A stretch of 64,000 bases of DNA from Lepidodermella squamata (GCA_047495785.1 JBLDXI010000009.1:5332001-5396000); one strand, 5' to 3'. Positions 30,401 to 41,940 are shown, counted from the first letter of the stretch. Program-made: numbers and translations. Notes: a model not told the origin generated them from the sequence alone.

Positions 30401-33400
30401 ACAGCCGCGCAATGCCTGATACCGAACGGCGTTTCGTGCCAGTGGGCGTGCGAGGCTTGCTACCCGGCGTCGAAAAAAGTCCCAAATTGCTCGACAATGC
30501 TCAACTCAGCAACGTATTGCCTATTCAATAAGCTGAACACAAGTTCAGGCGGAAATGGGACCATGAAAATTTGCGCCGAAAAGGCGAGTTGCGCGTCTTG
30601 CGTTGCGTTTAATGACAACCGCAATCTGCCGGGCGAAGTTTGCCAGTGGAGCGGCGAGACCTGCCGCGGGCTGTCTGCGCCGCCACAAACCTCGGACCAA
30701 TCGATAACAGACTCGGCGAGTTCTAGCGGTGCGGCGTATCTGGCCGGGCAGAACCCGCCGGCGGTGAAGGACGCTGATTCGTGCCCGAGTTCGTGCTACG
30801 GCCTGACTGACTGCTACTCGTGTGCGAAGCAGAACACGTGTCTGTGGTGCAACACGCTGGCGCTGTGCCTGCCCAGTGATGCGTATCGCATTGCGTTTCC
30901 GTACGGCCAGTGCCAGGATTGGACCATGTCGCCGGAAACGTGCCGCACCAACTGCTCGGCGTACAAGTCGTGCTCGGACTGCCAGCAGGATTTGCGGTGC
31001 GGCTGGTGTGACGACGGCTCGGGAACTGGAACCGGAACGGTGAGCCTCATTTTGACCTATTATGAAGAGATGTCATTTTATGCCGAATTGACCTTTTGGA
31101 CGGAGTTTGATCTTGAAAGCGGTTGCAGTTGCGAATTACGGATATTTTTCCTCAACATATTTGACGTTCAACAAGTAGGATCCGTACTTTGCCTGGTTAG
31201 GCGGTGCCATTTCGGATTTAATGACCCTTTTTTAAAAAGACAGATCTTTTATGAGCTATGAAATAGCACTATATAGTTTAAACAATTGCCTTAAAATTGC
31301 TGAAGCCGTAATGTGAAATTTCAAGGGTTACGATTCTAGAACCTAGAACAATTTGGAAGCTTTGCCAAGGCTTCTCAACCTCAAATTTGTAAAATTTCCT
31401 ATATACCTACCCCAATTTTTTAATGCTTGGAAAACAAGCTGTGCCGAATAACTGAGAAGATTTTCACTCTTCGGCATTCTTATTTGTCATTTTTTCCGAA
31501 ACTGCTTTTTTGAGTGAAAAGTGGAATTGCGAGCTTAGCAATCGCGATTCGCCATTATTAGACCATGCAGAGGCATTATTTCGCGCACATTTTCAGGCCC
31601 GCCTATGTTACGGCTCTACGCGCATTCTCATTGGCCCAGTGTTTGAGAGGCAGATCCAACCGAATTTTCACAAATTATCTTCGATTCTTGAGGTGGAACA
31701 TTTTGGGGTTTAGATTTTTCAAGGTTTTTTCAAGGTTAGGTCTGTTAATTTTCTGCAATTCAGTTATTTGCGATCTTAGTCCTAAATAATATTTTTTTTT
31801 TGTTTGTTTTTCTAGTGTATGGTCGGCGGTCTCGGTGCGGCGCTGAACGCCTCGAACGTGAATGCGCCCGGCTGTCCGTCGGAACAGTGGTACTTCTCGA
31901 AGTGCCCGCAGTGCCAGTGTTCGGGCCACAGCACGTGCTTCAACGGCACGGACCAGTGCATCGCGTGCCAGGACAACACGGAGGGCGAGCGGTGCGACCG
32001 CTGCATGTCCGGCTACTACGGATCGGCGCTAAACGGCGGCATTTGTCAACGTGAGTGATGGCGATGATACTCCCGATTACGCCCTATATTTCCCGTTATT
32101 TTTAATTAATTCGCTCCGGAAATTCACTTGCATTTAAAAAACTTGGATTCTGAGCCTGCTTTTTCCAACACTGTTACCTATTTTCCTGAACCTAATTTTC
32201 CTACTTCGAATGATTTTTTTATGCAAAATTGTAACTCATCATCAATACTAACCAAAATTCTAAGGACGCGAAAGCCGAATGTTAAATGGGTACTAACCAC
32301 TGATTATACATACTAGTGCACGGTTTTGCCAAAACTTTTGCTATTTTTTATCTATTTTACCACTGAAACTAGTTAGATCCAATTCTCCCAATAAAACAAA
32401 GGCAATTTATACCTTGTTTAGGGCATGAATGCTTTCAAAGTGGTCTTATTTTTGTGTTCAATCGATTTGATATCAGGATTGGTTAAAAAGTGCTTCTCTC
32501 CGTGTAACTCATTTCGTTGATCTTTATTCGATTTTTTCATCATACCTATTTGTATTACCAATGTTACAGGTTGTCAGTGTAACGGCCATGCAACGACCTG
32601 CAACAGCCAGTCGGGTGTTTGCAAATGCGACACGCATGGCATAACAGGCGCTCAGTGTGATCAATGTGATAAAAATTACGAAGGCGATGCTGTTATTGGA
32701 ACGTGTTATTGTAAGTTTAGCGAAATTATAGCGATTTTCTTGGTATATTTTGTCATGTTTTCCAGACCCTATCCAAGCCGGCTATCGGTACACTATGGAT
32801 CTAACAAAAAAAGAGATGCAATTTATAAACAAAGTCAACTTTCAAACCAAGGATAAAATGGTTAGTTTTGCCGATTTTTGCGATCAACCCTTTAGAAATG
32901 AGGATTTATGGAATTTCAGGATGGAAATTCGGCAAGAATTTTTTCTTATTTCGTAGAATTTTATTCATTTCTGTTTAAATTATTGCAAAATTGAATAATT
33001 TTATTTAGATCAGAAATATTCTGTAATTTTATTTGCATTTAATTTAATCTGCACCATTACTTTGTATTGAATCGAAATAACTAATTGAAAATTTTGCTTC
33101 AGGGACGCAACGAGATCAATTTCAAGCTCAACTGCACGCGTTTGGCCAATTACGTGTTGACGTACGTCACCGGGGCGGCTGTGAACAGCACGGAGACGGT
33201 CATTCAGAGCGGTTTATGTGGACCCGATGTGCCCCCGATCGAAATCTCAGTGTCCCCGTCGAGTGGCGTGCCGTTTTCGGAGCCGAATTTCCGCTTTCGA
33301 ATCGCCATTTCGAACTTCACGATTCCCCTTCTTATTACTGTAAGTTTTTCGATACGTTTCGGATTTTTTCAATTTTTCATAAAAAAAATTCGAAATTGAA

Positions 33401-35134
33401 AATAGTTGACTGTTGTCTGGGTTGAAACTAGTCAACTAGTATTATTTTTATTGTTGGTCGCTATAATATTATGGTAATTTTTTATTTATTTCTATCAAAA
33501 CAATTGCTTGCTAATTGAGAAATATTCAAATTGTGCTTGCTTTTCGTTACTTCATACAGCTCGTTGCAACGGAGGAGCAACCATTCCTCATTTATTTACT
33601 GCTCATAGCCGTCTTCGGGTGCGTTTTCTGGCGCTGCTTGCCACTTTTTTGGTGTCAATTCGAATGATTCAACTTGATTTCTTTTTTACTCAGCTGTTTC
33701 TTGGTTGTCTTGGTCATTGCAATCATCGTATTTCAAATCAAACGCCGCTATGATGACTATCATCGGCGACAGGTAAGAGGCACTTTCGAATTTTCGAGAA
33801 AAAAAAAATTGACGATTTTTCTTTATTATTCCAGCAAGTCAAAACTGAACTTCGACGAATGGCAAAACGGCCTTTTGCTATGGTAAGCAAATATTCTTTA
33901 TTTGAAGAATTCAAAAAAAAAATAAGGCTCAAGATCGAAAAAAATTGATTTTCCTGTTTTGTGATTACTTGATCAGACTTTTGATTTAGAACCATGAAAT
34001 TTGATTTTTGTTGTCGATTTCTGCGTGACAGGTTAACTTTCAACTGGCACCTTTGATCTCGAACTCAATGAGTGGTCAATCTTCTTACGTCTGGGAGACG
34101 CAAAATCCTACCAGCCGAGCTAATAATCACAATGAAGCGGCGCCGCGCAGTGAGCCATCGCGCCATTTAGGCGTGAACGGTTCTCAGGCGAAACAACACC
34201 AGCCGCCATTGCCAGCCATGCATCGTGCCCCACCGATGCCGGTGACGCTGCAGCCGCTGGCTGTGCCAGGCGCCGCTATCATGACAGTACTCATCCAGCT
34301 GCCCCTGGTGACGCCCAATACCGAACCGAATGTCGCAGATGCGGCTTCGACCGAAGTGCCGCTAGGGGCGCCGTCCGCCCTTGCCGCCGGCTCCGTCATA
34401 GTCAGAGCAGGTGAGACACTTTTTTAATTAATAACTTGATTGCTTCTATCACATCTAATTTTTTCCTATTTTCGCTTATATTGTAAATTTTCTAAATTTT
34501 TCTAAATGAATTAAAATTCGCTGGGACAGTTTAGATTTTCAGATTTAAAGAAATACAAGAACTTTGAGAAATTTTGGTAAAAACGATGGACATTTTACGA
34601 TAGCCAAGTGAGAATTTGTTACGTCTTCGGAGCTGTTTGGATTTTTTTTATGAGGAATTGTTTGAAGTTTTCTCATATTTTATTTTTTATAATTTTCTAG
34701 CGTCAAATCTGCTATCCGACCTGTCGAACCGCAACAAGGAGCAGTCACCCGTGGCGTCTGCGTCCGGCCAGGCGCTCAACGAGAGTTCGCTGTGCGGCCC
34801 AGGCGGCGGCGTGATCAGCGGCGGCCCGTCCGGCATCAACAACGAACCGGCCGTTTCGCCGCTCATGGCCGGCGCGAGTAGGCGATCGAGCCGGCAAACG
34901 TGTTGGAACACGCCGCCGGGCACGCTGAACGCGCGGCCGCACGGCTTCCGCATCGGCTCGGCGCCGTCGCAAAATCACCGCAGCGGCAACAACGCGCCGG
35001 CGGTGGTCCTCGAAAATGCAGGTGCTCATCCTCCTCACAACGCTATCCCGGCTGTTGCTGTCGCCGATGCGTCGCCGGCCGCCCGAGCTGTGACGGCCGG
35101 GCCGCGGCCTGATACGCAGGATACTTATTTCTGA
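27431..35134 (+). CDS. ATRN: Attractin-family transmembrane protein (CUB/EGF/kelch/PSI/laminin-EGF)
   Basis: The eleven-exon model is join(27431..29041,29930..31039,31816..32050,32570..32710,32766..32860,33103..33339,33560..33618,33694..33772,33835..33882,34032..34410,34701..35134), giving 1,475 aa with all phases consistent. Domains in order: signal peptide; an EGF-like module (CVFGVCDPATSACKCSRNW); CUB (about 120-240); EGF modules (CPRNCSSRGEC, CKCRRGFYGLDC); a kelch propeller (about 350-770, with FGG, YGG and HGG blades); PSI/plexin-type Cys repeats (CYSCAKQNTCLWC, CSDCQQDLRCGWC); laminin-EGF modules (CQCSGHSTCFNGTDQC, CQCNGHATTC); TM (about 1152-1176); and a cytoplasmic tail. LRRMAKRPFA (about 1195-1204) matches the MASRPFA motif of vertebrate attractins, which mediates MGRN1-linked receptor downregulation. 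The C-type lectin domain of vertebrate attractin is missing. Attractin acts in cell-surface receptor turnover and neural maintenance. Confidence 0.92.
29042..29929. other. Attractin intron 1
   Basis: This 888-nt intron between the CUB/EGF/early-kelch exon and the second kelch exon is AT-rich, with an (AAT)n run near 29640. I see no separate gene. Confidence 0.55.
31040..31815. other. Attractin intron 2
   Basis: This 776-nt intron splits a Cys-rich module after GSGTGT. It is AT-rich and no gene is seen. Confidence 0.55.
32051..32569. other. Attractin intron 3
   Basis: This 519-nt intron lies between two laminin-EGF coding exons. Only short frames occur here and nothing is supported. Confidence 0.5.
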
Positions 35135-36008
35135 ATCGATTCGACCCAAACTACCTATACCTAGAAAAGCTGTTTCTTTGAGCCGCCTCGGTTGTGAGAT
35201 CACTATAAAATTCTGGGGAGAAAAATTGAACTCTACCAAGAAAAAATTCCCATATTTATTGACGAAAAAGTCGAAATTTTATGGGAATTTATTGAGAGAG
35301 CTCTAATTGAATGAAATTAAGAATTCTGATTTTGCTATGTTCTGATCGAGAGAAACCGCCATACTATTTCGCTTCAACCCTGTTACAACCCCGCAGCGCT
35401 TCTGTTTTTGCTAGATTGTTGTTGTCTTCGTTTTGCCGTTGAAATGTCATGCTATTCTATTTATTTTTCTCGCGTGAATCAGAGAGATACGAATTTTCGC
35501 TAAAGACAACATTTGGAAATGAAAAAAGCATGTCATTCTTGTTTTTATTTGGCTGTGTGATATGCATGGTAGATGAGTAAATTGTTCTATAAAATATTGA
35601 TTTTCTACCTATGGCGTTAGATTTTTACCCCTCTTCGACTTTTCACCTGGTCCTTTGATGGCTTTGAGTTTCTTGAACGGTTATAATATAGAATAATTTT
35701 GTAGCTACAAATTGAATAGCAAAAAGAATTATATATATTTTTCTTTACTGGAAATAGCGCTTCAGAATGAAAGTGACTTATTTGAACAGAAAAATACATT
35801 ATTTGCATTTACGGAGATGAGCTTTGAGTTTTTCTCGATTTTATTAATATTATAACTCGGAAAAAATGTGCATCTGTTTTTTACTTTGTGTAAACAATTT
35901 TTCCTTTCGTTTTTGTCTCGCTTAAAACTGATTGGATGAAATAATATGAAAAACGCAATGATGATTGAATAAAACATGAAATTTCAAACTTTTATTCATC
36001 TTTTTTCA
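35135..36008. other. Intergenic between convergent genes
   Basis: This is the 3'-to-3' spacer between attractin (+) and the JmjC gene (-). It is AT-rich and contains presumptive 3' UTRs only. Confidence 0.45.
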
Positions 36009-37602
36009 TTATTTAAACAGATCAAGAAAATGGTGATATCTTTCGTTGATATCTAGCCTACATTCAGCGCATGGAACGTCTTTCAACAAGAATGAAGTGA
36101 ACCAAAAATTAAGGGCGAGATTGAATTTTTTCTGTTCGCACGGTTTCGACACAACTTCGTGCCACCAAAATGCCGGCAAAAATAAAGCATCACCAGGTTT
36201 AATCTCGCAAGTCAACGATGAAGTCTTCGAAAACTTCGGAAATCGGTCGGCGTCGACTTTCGTAATATCGACCGGCGCCATGACCATTGAAGTGCTGTCT
36301 AACAATCGGCGTCTGTAAAAAGTCCAGTTTTTCAGAGAATTTCCGTGCTCATCCAGCTCGAAATCCGCGTCAAATTCAGCTTCTTGAATGTGACCTTCGT
36401 ACATATTTTCGTTCTCATGTGGGTGGAAAATTTGCAGTTTTTTCGACCCAACCATTTGCACTAAAATGTTATCAGCACCTGAAAAAATCGGATGTAAATT
36501 CAATTTTCTAATTTGACCTAAAATTACCATCGAAATGCAATTTTCCAACTGTGTTTCCATCACTCAGCCATAAATTAGTCGTGTCCAGATGTAAATCTTT
36601 CAGAAAATCCGGTAAAGGAGCATCTTTAATCATATTTGAATCAATGTCATCTAAAGGAGTGTATTCCAGATAAGCAGAGGCATTCGTTAATTTGCCGCTC
36701 GAAATTGATTTAATGACTCCAACTAATTGGCGAAGAGTCAAATCAGCAGTTGCTGGTCTTACCACAACGAGATCCGGGAATTTGAGATTCGATACCACGT
36801 GCTCTGGCAAATTAACGCCAACGCCACTTGCGCCTTCATTAAGCCACAGAGATCGCAGTTCAACGCCCTCGTAATTAGATGACGGGCTTAACTTTATGTG
36901 AACACTTTTCGATCCCATGGATTTCCCAGAGAAAAACGCCAGATTCGTCCATTTCTCCAGTGCAGGCCATTTCTTGGCAAAATTCCGCAGAATCACGGGC
37001 TTCGAGCGAAATAGATGATTTCGGAAAAAATGTGACTGATCGATTGAATTGGTTTCCACATCGATTTCTTCGCATGAATCGTCTCGCTGAGGTAGGTAGA
37101 AGTTATTCAAAATTTCTTGCCGTGTTTTACCGGCGCTTGTTAAATCTCCGTCCACTTTTCGAAATAATTTACATTTTGAATTTATTAAATCAACAAGATT
37201 TGACAACACGAGTTTTGAGTCGATGTTGTAGCCGAATTCCACCATTTCCAGCCGTGATATCAGATTTTCTATTAAATTGAATTTCGGCTTCAGAAGGCAA
37301 GTTCGGTCGATTTTCTTTGGTTTAAGAACGAAAGCTTGCCGGTTTGCGGGTTCGGTATCGCAATATTGCTCGCCGGTAGCCATGACTTTAATGAACAATC
37401 CATCGTCAAAATACGCTTTGTTTAATGGCTCTTCCATGTCGAAAAGATTTTCCGATAAATAAACACCGCAATCATTTGACGTATCCGCTGTTTGACTTAT
37501 CAGCCGAGCTACTTCTTCTTTTGTCCATGGCTCTGAGCATCGAAGTGCCAATGCGAGTGCTGAAAATAACGCCAGTAGAGTCGAATAATATGTTAATAAC
37601 AT
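36009..37602 (-). CDS. JmjC / cupin_8 2-oxoglutarate oxygenase with signal peptide
   Basis: The model is complement(join(36009..36478,36528..37602)), giving 514 aa. The start at 37602 gives a clean leader (MLLTYYSTLLALFSALALAL), so the enzyme should act in the secretory lumen or outside the cell. The C-terminal half is a JmjC fold. It has the iron-binding H356-x-D358 (KLHFDG) and H465 (WWHEVV), plus GSKKLQIFHP, which supplies a likely 2-oxoglutarate Lys, and FPKFSKT as in JMJD5/JMJD7-type enzymes. The N-terminal ~200 residues are Cys-containing and not recognised. There is no KDEL-like end. Substrate is unknown; family members hydroxylate proteins or demethylate. The ATG lies 75 bp past the SNRNP27 stop on the same strand, next to a TTTTTCATATAG acceptor-like site, an operon-like layout. 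Confidence 0.8.
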
Positions 37603-37603
37603 A

Positions 37604-37650
37604 CTATATGAAAAAGTCAGTCTTATAACACAGCAATACAAAAATTTATT
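37604..37650 (-). promoter_or_regulatory. Intercistronic poly(A) signal and trans-splice-like acceptor
   Basis: On the minus strand AATAAA (37650-37645) lies 27 nt past the SNRNP27 stop. About 40 nt later CTGACTTTTTCATATAG ends at 37604, one nucleotide before the JmjC ATG. This is the order expected between operon genes resolved by spliced-leader addition. It is inferred from sequence only. Confidence 0.5.
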
Positions 37651-37676
37651 CAGAATACTAGGCGAGTGCTAACAAT

Positions 37677-38315
37677 TCAAGTGACTGGATCGAGAGGTTT
37701 GTTGAAACCACCGATGCGGTTCATGTATTGACGGTACTTGCGTTTCTTGTTGACTTTGGCAAGAGCGCCAACGTTTCCTTCGACGTGTTTTCCTTTTGTC
37801 GTATCAAAGCCGGTGAAGCCCATGAGTTTGGCCATCGCAGCTTCCTCGTCATCCATGTCTACAGGCGCTGAAACAGCTTCATCTTTGCTAAAATTAAAAC
37901 CCTTTTATCGCAATGCAGGCAAGCAAAGGAGTAACTGTACTGTTTAGATCTGCTTTTGTCAGGACGAGGAGATCTAGATGACCGATCATCTCGATTGCGT
38001 CTGTCATCGTCACGGTCTCGGCGATCCTTATCCCGATCGCGCCTATCGCGGTCACGATGGCGGTCTCGACTTCGATCTCGAGAGCGGCTTCGCTCTAGAA
38101 ATGGAATGCTAAAGCATAACTTCAACAACTTAGTCAACTTCAACAAACCTCTTCGACGATCTCTTGAACGCTCACGGGGCGAGCGGGATCGAGATCGAGA
38201 ACGGCGAGTTTTATGAGATTTGGAGTGTCGGTCTGTGAAAACAAGGAAAATTTGAAAAGGATTTTATCCGACGTTTAGATGTACAACCTCTTGATCGTGA
38301 CCGAGACCTTCCCAT
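37677..38315 (-). CDS. SNRNP27: U4/U6.U5 tri-snRNP 27 kDa protein (SNRNP27)
   Basis: This is a spliceosome tri-snRNP component. The model is complement(join(37677..37887,37941..38094,38149..38232,38288..38315)), with three introns of about 53-55 nt, giving 158 aa against about 155 in human. It begins MGRSRSRSR, continues as an Arg/Ser/Asp-rich low-complexity region, and ends in the conserved block: [43 protein letters not shown]. That C-terminal signature is diagnostic. It is the upstream member of a same-strand pair with the JmjC gene. Confidence 0.92.
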
Positions 38316-38728
38316 TTTTCTCCGTTAGTACGATAGATAACGATAACGTTAGTACGATATAAGAAGATGAAGACGACAAGCTTTCTTGCAACTTACAAGT
38401 AGCTATGATTAACACCACACGACTAGCGACGCAGTCATCGAGCGTCGAGCGCGCTTCGTTCGTCGAAAATTCTCGAGCGCCAAAACGATTCAAAATAGGG
38501 CTGGGGTTCGGATACGAACCCAGCCGTTTCGGAGTCGCTGATTTACAAAATATTGTAAGTGTTAAATTCGTTATAAAAATTAATTTTATAATGAAATCGA
38601 AATTATATGATTATTTCTGTGAAGAATTTCAAAAGCGCGCTAATTTTGAAAAAAAACCGAGCGACCAATCGACCGGCCGACCTGAACCTGGTACATTTTG
38701 CGGTACCAGATTTGCGGTACCGCGGTGC

Positions 38729-38765
38729 CAGATTGATATGTAGCTACTAGCTACATATCAATCTG
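38729..38765. repeat. Perfect 18-bp palindrome with 1-nt centre
   Basis: CAGATTGATATGTAGCTA at 38729-38746 is followed by one C, then its exact reverse complement to 38765. Immediately upstream, GCGGTACC-type words recur (38698-38725). Its role is unknown. It could be a hairpin or cruciform, a protein-binding palindrome, or the collapsed junction of an inverted duplication. Confidence 0.85.
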
Positions 38766-39389
38766 ACATAAAAAGTAAGCATAAATTGCTTGAAAGAATA
38801 CCGTTTACAGTTAAGATTCAAGCTATAAAGTGTGTTACCTAGTGGTAAGAGCAGAAAAAGCACATGATCGGGGACTTCGATGTGCAGAATCAATGGATGC
38901 TACCTGGTGGATGCTAATTTATAATTCATCTTCCAGAGCAGCCACGCAGGAAGAACAGTAAATTCTTAGGAAATTTCACCAGCATGGAAAATCGCGACTC
39001 AGTCATATTGAAATCAGGTTAGAACACTCGTTTACACAGTGAAACTCGTGTGAAACTCCGATTTCCTCTAACCAGTATGTTGCCTTCCCATCATTTAGTA
39101 TCAGCTCAGGTATCTCAGTCATCTTCAATAAGCCGACGGTTGTTTGCTGCGATGAGAGTGTAAGGAATGTGCTATCATGTGACAACTGATTAGGCAATGA
39201 TCAGCATGTTTGTCTCAGTTTAGTTTATTGTTCCATTTGAAAATTCCACTCGTCGATGTTCGGTTTATTAAATAAAGCTGTTGAGTATCGATTGGCAAAG
39301 TCCTTCCTTCGGTGTTGCGGGAAGTTTTTTCAAAGCGCTGGACAGTTGGATGAGAGCATCGGCGTTGCTATTAATACTCAAATGAACAA

Positions 39390-39500
39390 TTTATTTACTT
39401 AAGAAGCCATATCGCCCAGAAGTGGGCAGCTTTGCAAGTTGAATGAAAGAGAACCATATTATTGTACGACAGGTTGCAGAGGTATATTAGGACAATTCAG
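39390..39500 (-). repeat. Dispersed repeat copy 3 (diverged)
   Basis: The plus strand here (TTATTTACTTAAGAAGCCAT, then CGCCCAGAAGTGGGCAGC) aligns with the plus strand at 40541 onward with many substitutions. It has the same orientation as copy 2 and a degraded (TTTA)n tail. It is older than copies 1 and 2. Confidence 0.55.
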
Positions 39501-40520
39501 ATGACAATGTGAAACAATGTCACAATAGACGCTTTTACTCTATTATTCAGGTGTACAGGACGCCAAAGTGTCTCATATCGTGATGAGGCGTAAAACTGTG
39601 GCCACAATTAACTTCTTAGAAATGCATCAGTTTCAATTGTGCATGTTTTCGCTAAAAAACCTCATCTTGGTCAGTATACCAGTGCTTTATTGAGAATTAG
39701 TTTGGAAAAGGGGAAGCAAACTTGTGTGTAAACCATCAAGAAGATTCAATTGAAACTGTAGCTGTCATGAAGGACATCGCCTTAAGGAACCTTAAAGCAA
39801 CACCGGACATTCATCGAAAGTTGGGGTTGGTGCGAGGGCAAGGTCCGCAACTGAATGTCCGGTTGGGTTTTCGGATCAAGGATCAAGTATAACGCGAAAT
39901 TCCACAAAATGCGACGACATACATACTAATTGATTGGGGCTGAATAGGCAAGAAAGTATCCAAGACCTACGAATACGACATCGATGAAGTCTTTGCTCGT
40001 GAGTCAATAGGTACGGCCTGCCATATCGTCTGATAAGCGATGTCACAACAACAGCACCTCGGTTAGTGAGCCAAAAAATTCTGCTATTCTTTGGGGAATC
40101 TGTCATCCTGTATATCATGGACTGTCGCAGAGGAATACCGCGGAGTTGCTTCGTAAGCCACTCTGAGATTGATACTTGATCTGAACATTGAATTGAGAAT
40201 TTCGAGGTCTCATGCCCTTGTTCGACGTTTAACGAGGCAATAAGAGTAGTGCTATCATCTCAGCTGTTGATTTAAAATGACTTGATCGGAAAAATATTTA
40301 TTGCTATGTATCATCTGTTTCAAACAGCGGAGGCGATTGTTGCTCGTTGTGCTCGCATGTGCATAGTTGAAGCAACTAAAATGGGCATCGATGGCGCTCT
40401 GTTTCGACCAAGTATGTTATGATTCAATGTAACTTATTCTGGCATACTGGCAGATCGCTGGTTTGACGGCCAATTGCCCTTGCGATTGACGACTCACATC
40501 GCCGCTACTTGCACTAACCT

Positions 40521-40687
40521 TTATTATTATTTATTTATTTATTTATTTGAAAGCTCATACGCCCAAGAGAGGGCAGCTTGACAATGTTAAGGAAAACAAC
40601 ATATAATTGCAGGACAAGTTCAGATTATAGGACAGGAAAGGTGTAGTAGGAGAAAACAAAGTTATAGATCAGACACTCGATCAATTA
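40521..40687 (-). repeat. Dispersed repeat copy 2 with (TTTA)n tail
   Basis: The reverse complement of 6511-6660 matches here with only a few differences (for example ATCGAGTGTCTGATC against ATGGAGTGTCTGATC). On the plus strand it begins with a longer (TTTA)n tract, which is its 3' tail. Two near-identical copies 34 kb apart imply an active or recently active short retroelement, or the 3' end of a LINE. Confidence 0.75.
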
Positions 40688-41940
40688 TGTTCTGATGTAA
40701 CTGAGCAGCAAAATCGCAACAAGAAACGTTAAGTACAGCATAGCAGTATAAACTGTAATCATAAAAATAAAATCACAAATTTCATCTCAAGCATAACCAG
40801 AACAAGGCCTCCGCTAATTTTTATTTAACTTTAATTTCCCAGCATTGGTAGAGTAACAATGATTGTACACAGCTTCGCGGCATTCCTTGGCCGATGCTGC
40901 TTGATGAGCTTCGGTCGGCAGTACGTTCCACCAGTCCGGCCCGCGATAGACGGCCCGACCTTCCAATTGAGTCTTCCAATTGGATTCAAGTTACTTTGGG
41001 TAGTAGAACAGGCAAGTTTGCAGTCAGGTTCAAGTGAGGAGCTCACCTCGACTCGACTCTAATAGTGTACTCAACAGTGTTCACCGAACACTGCACGAAC
41101 CACAAATGACCCCAACTTCTCTTGTTTTCTTTGCACATATTATCTACACTACACTACTCAACTGTTGTAACTTGTAACCCAGAATTGCTCACAGACCCTG
41201 GATCCTGGATGCATAGATCGAATTGATCGATTCCATAGATAGTCGCCCTCCCGATCACGTCAACCCACACAACTACTGACCGCGTTAGGTTCACCCCGTC
41301 ACGAACTCCGCCAACCGCAGGGTGGAGGTCGTCGAAATTGTTCCCCGAATCACTCTGAACCCCAGCCTCTGGCCTGGCCTCGGCCAGTGTAATTTGTTCA
41401 TGAACTTGAAATTTTATGAATCAAATTATAAGTTAAAAATGTGATTTCCACTCGTTTTTTAATAATTTGCTTATTTAGGCGTCGCTAGCAACACAGTGTT
41501 GAGGCTTGGAGCGGGATGAAAGTGGAACATTCCCATCCAATATCACACCCGCAATCTCACTAGTTTTTTATTCTACCATGTTGACTGATCAAAAATGTTG
41601 TTTAACATTTCCTGTTGATGATTTGGTTATCTGGTCTGTTTGTAAGTGTAACGCTAACTTTGATTTTAAAAGCTTTGTTTACGATTTTTTAATTGACAAT
41701 GGGAAATGTTTATGTCCTGTACTTCGGGACTTTCTGCTTTTAAAGTTAAAGAGGCTTTTACTTAACTTTAATGCAGTTTAATTCTGTATTGCCCCAGTAG
41801 GTTGCTCTTCTAAGTTCTAAGTGCTATAGGTTGCTTGCCAGCTATATTTCAACTTTTTGAAACATACTCAATATGTCGCTTTTTCATTTTATAGATATCC
41901 GCTGAAGATTGCCAACACATATAGAAAACTTCAAAGAGGC

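Larger units (their letters stand above)
38316..41940. other. Repeat-bearing intergenic region
   Basis: This 3.6-kb stretch contains a perfect palindrome (38729-38765), a possible tRNA-derived SINE trace (about 38838-38900) and two copies of the dispersed (AAAT)n-tail repeat. A plus-strand frame at 38405-38743 starts close to the SNRNP27 promoter but lacks motifs. A minus-strand remnant at about 39270-39380 reads ALIQLSSALKKLPATPKEGL, then ends after SILNSFI; I cannot place it. No intact gene is visible. Confidence 0.5.

Noticed and set aside
34745-35239. 164-codon minus-strand frame opposite the last attractin exon
   Set aside because: It is an Arg-rich artefact of GC-rich antisense sequence. 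The plus-strand frame joins the attractin exons in phase.
38405-38743. 112-codon plus-strand frame divergent from SNRNP27
   Set aside because: It starts near a promoter and could be transcribed, but it has no motif, ends in the palindrome region and has no codon-level support.
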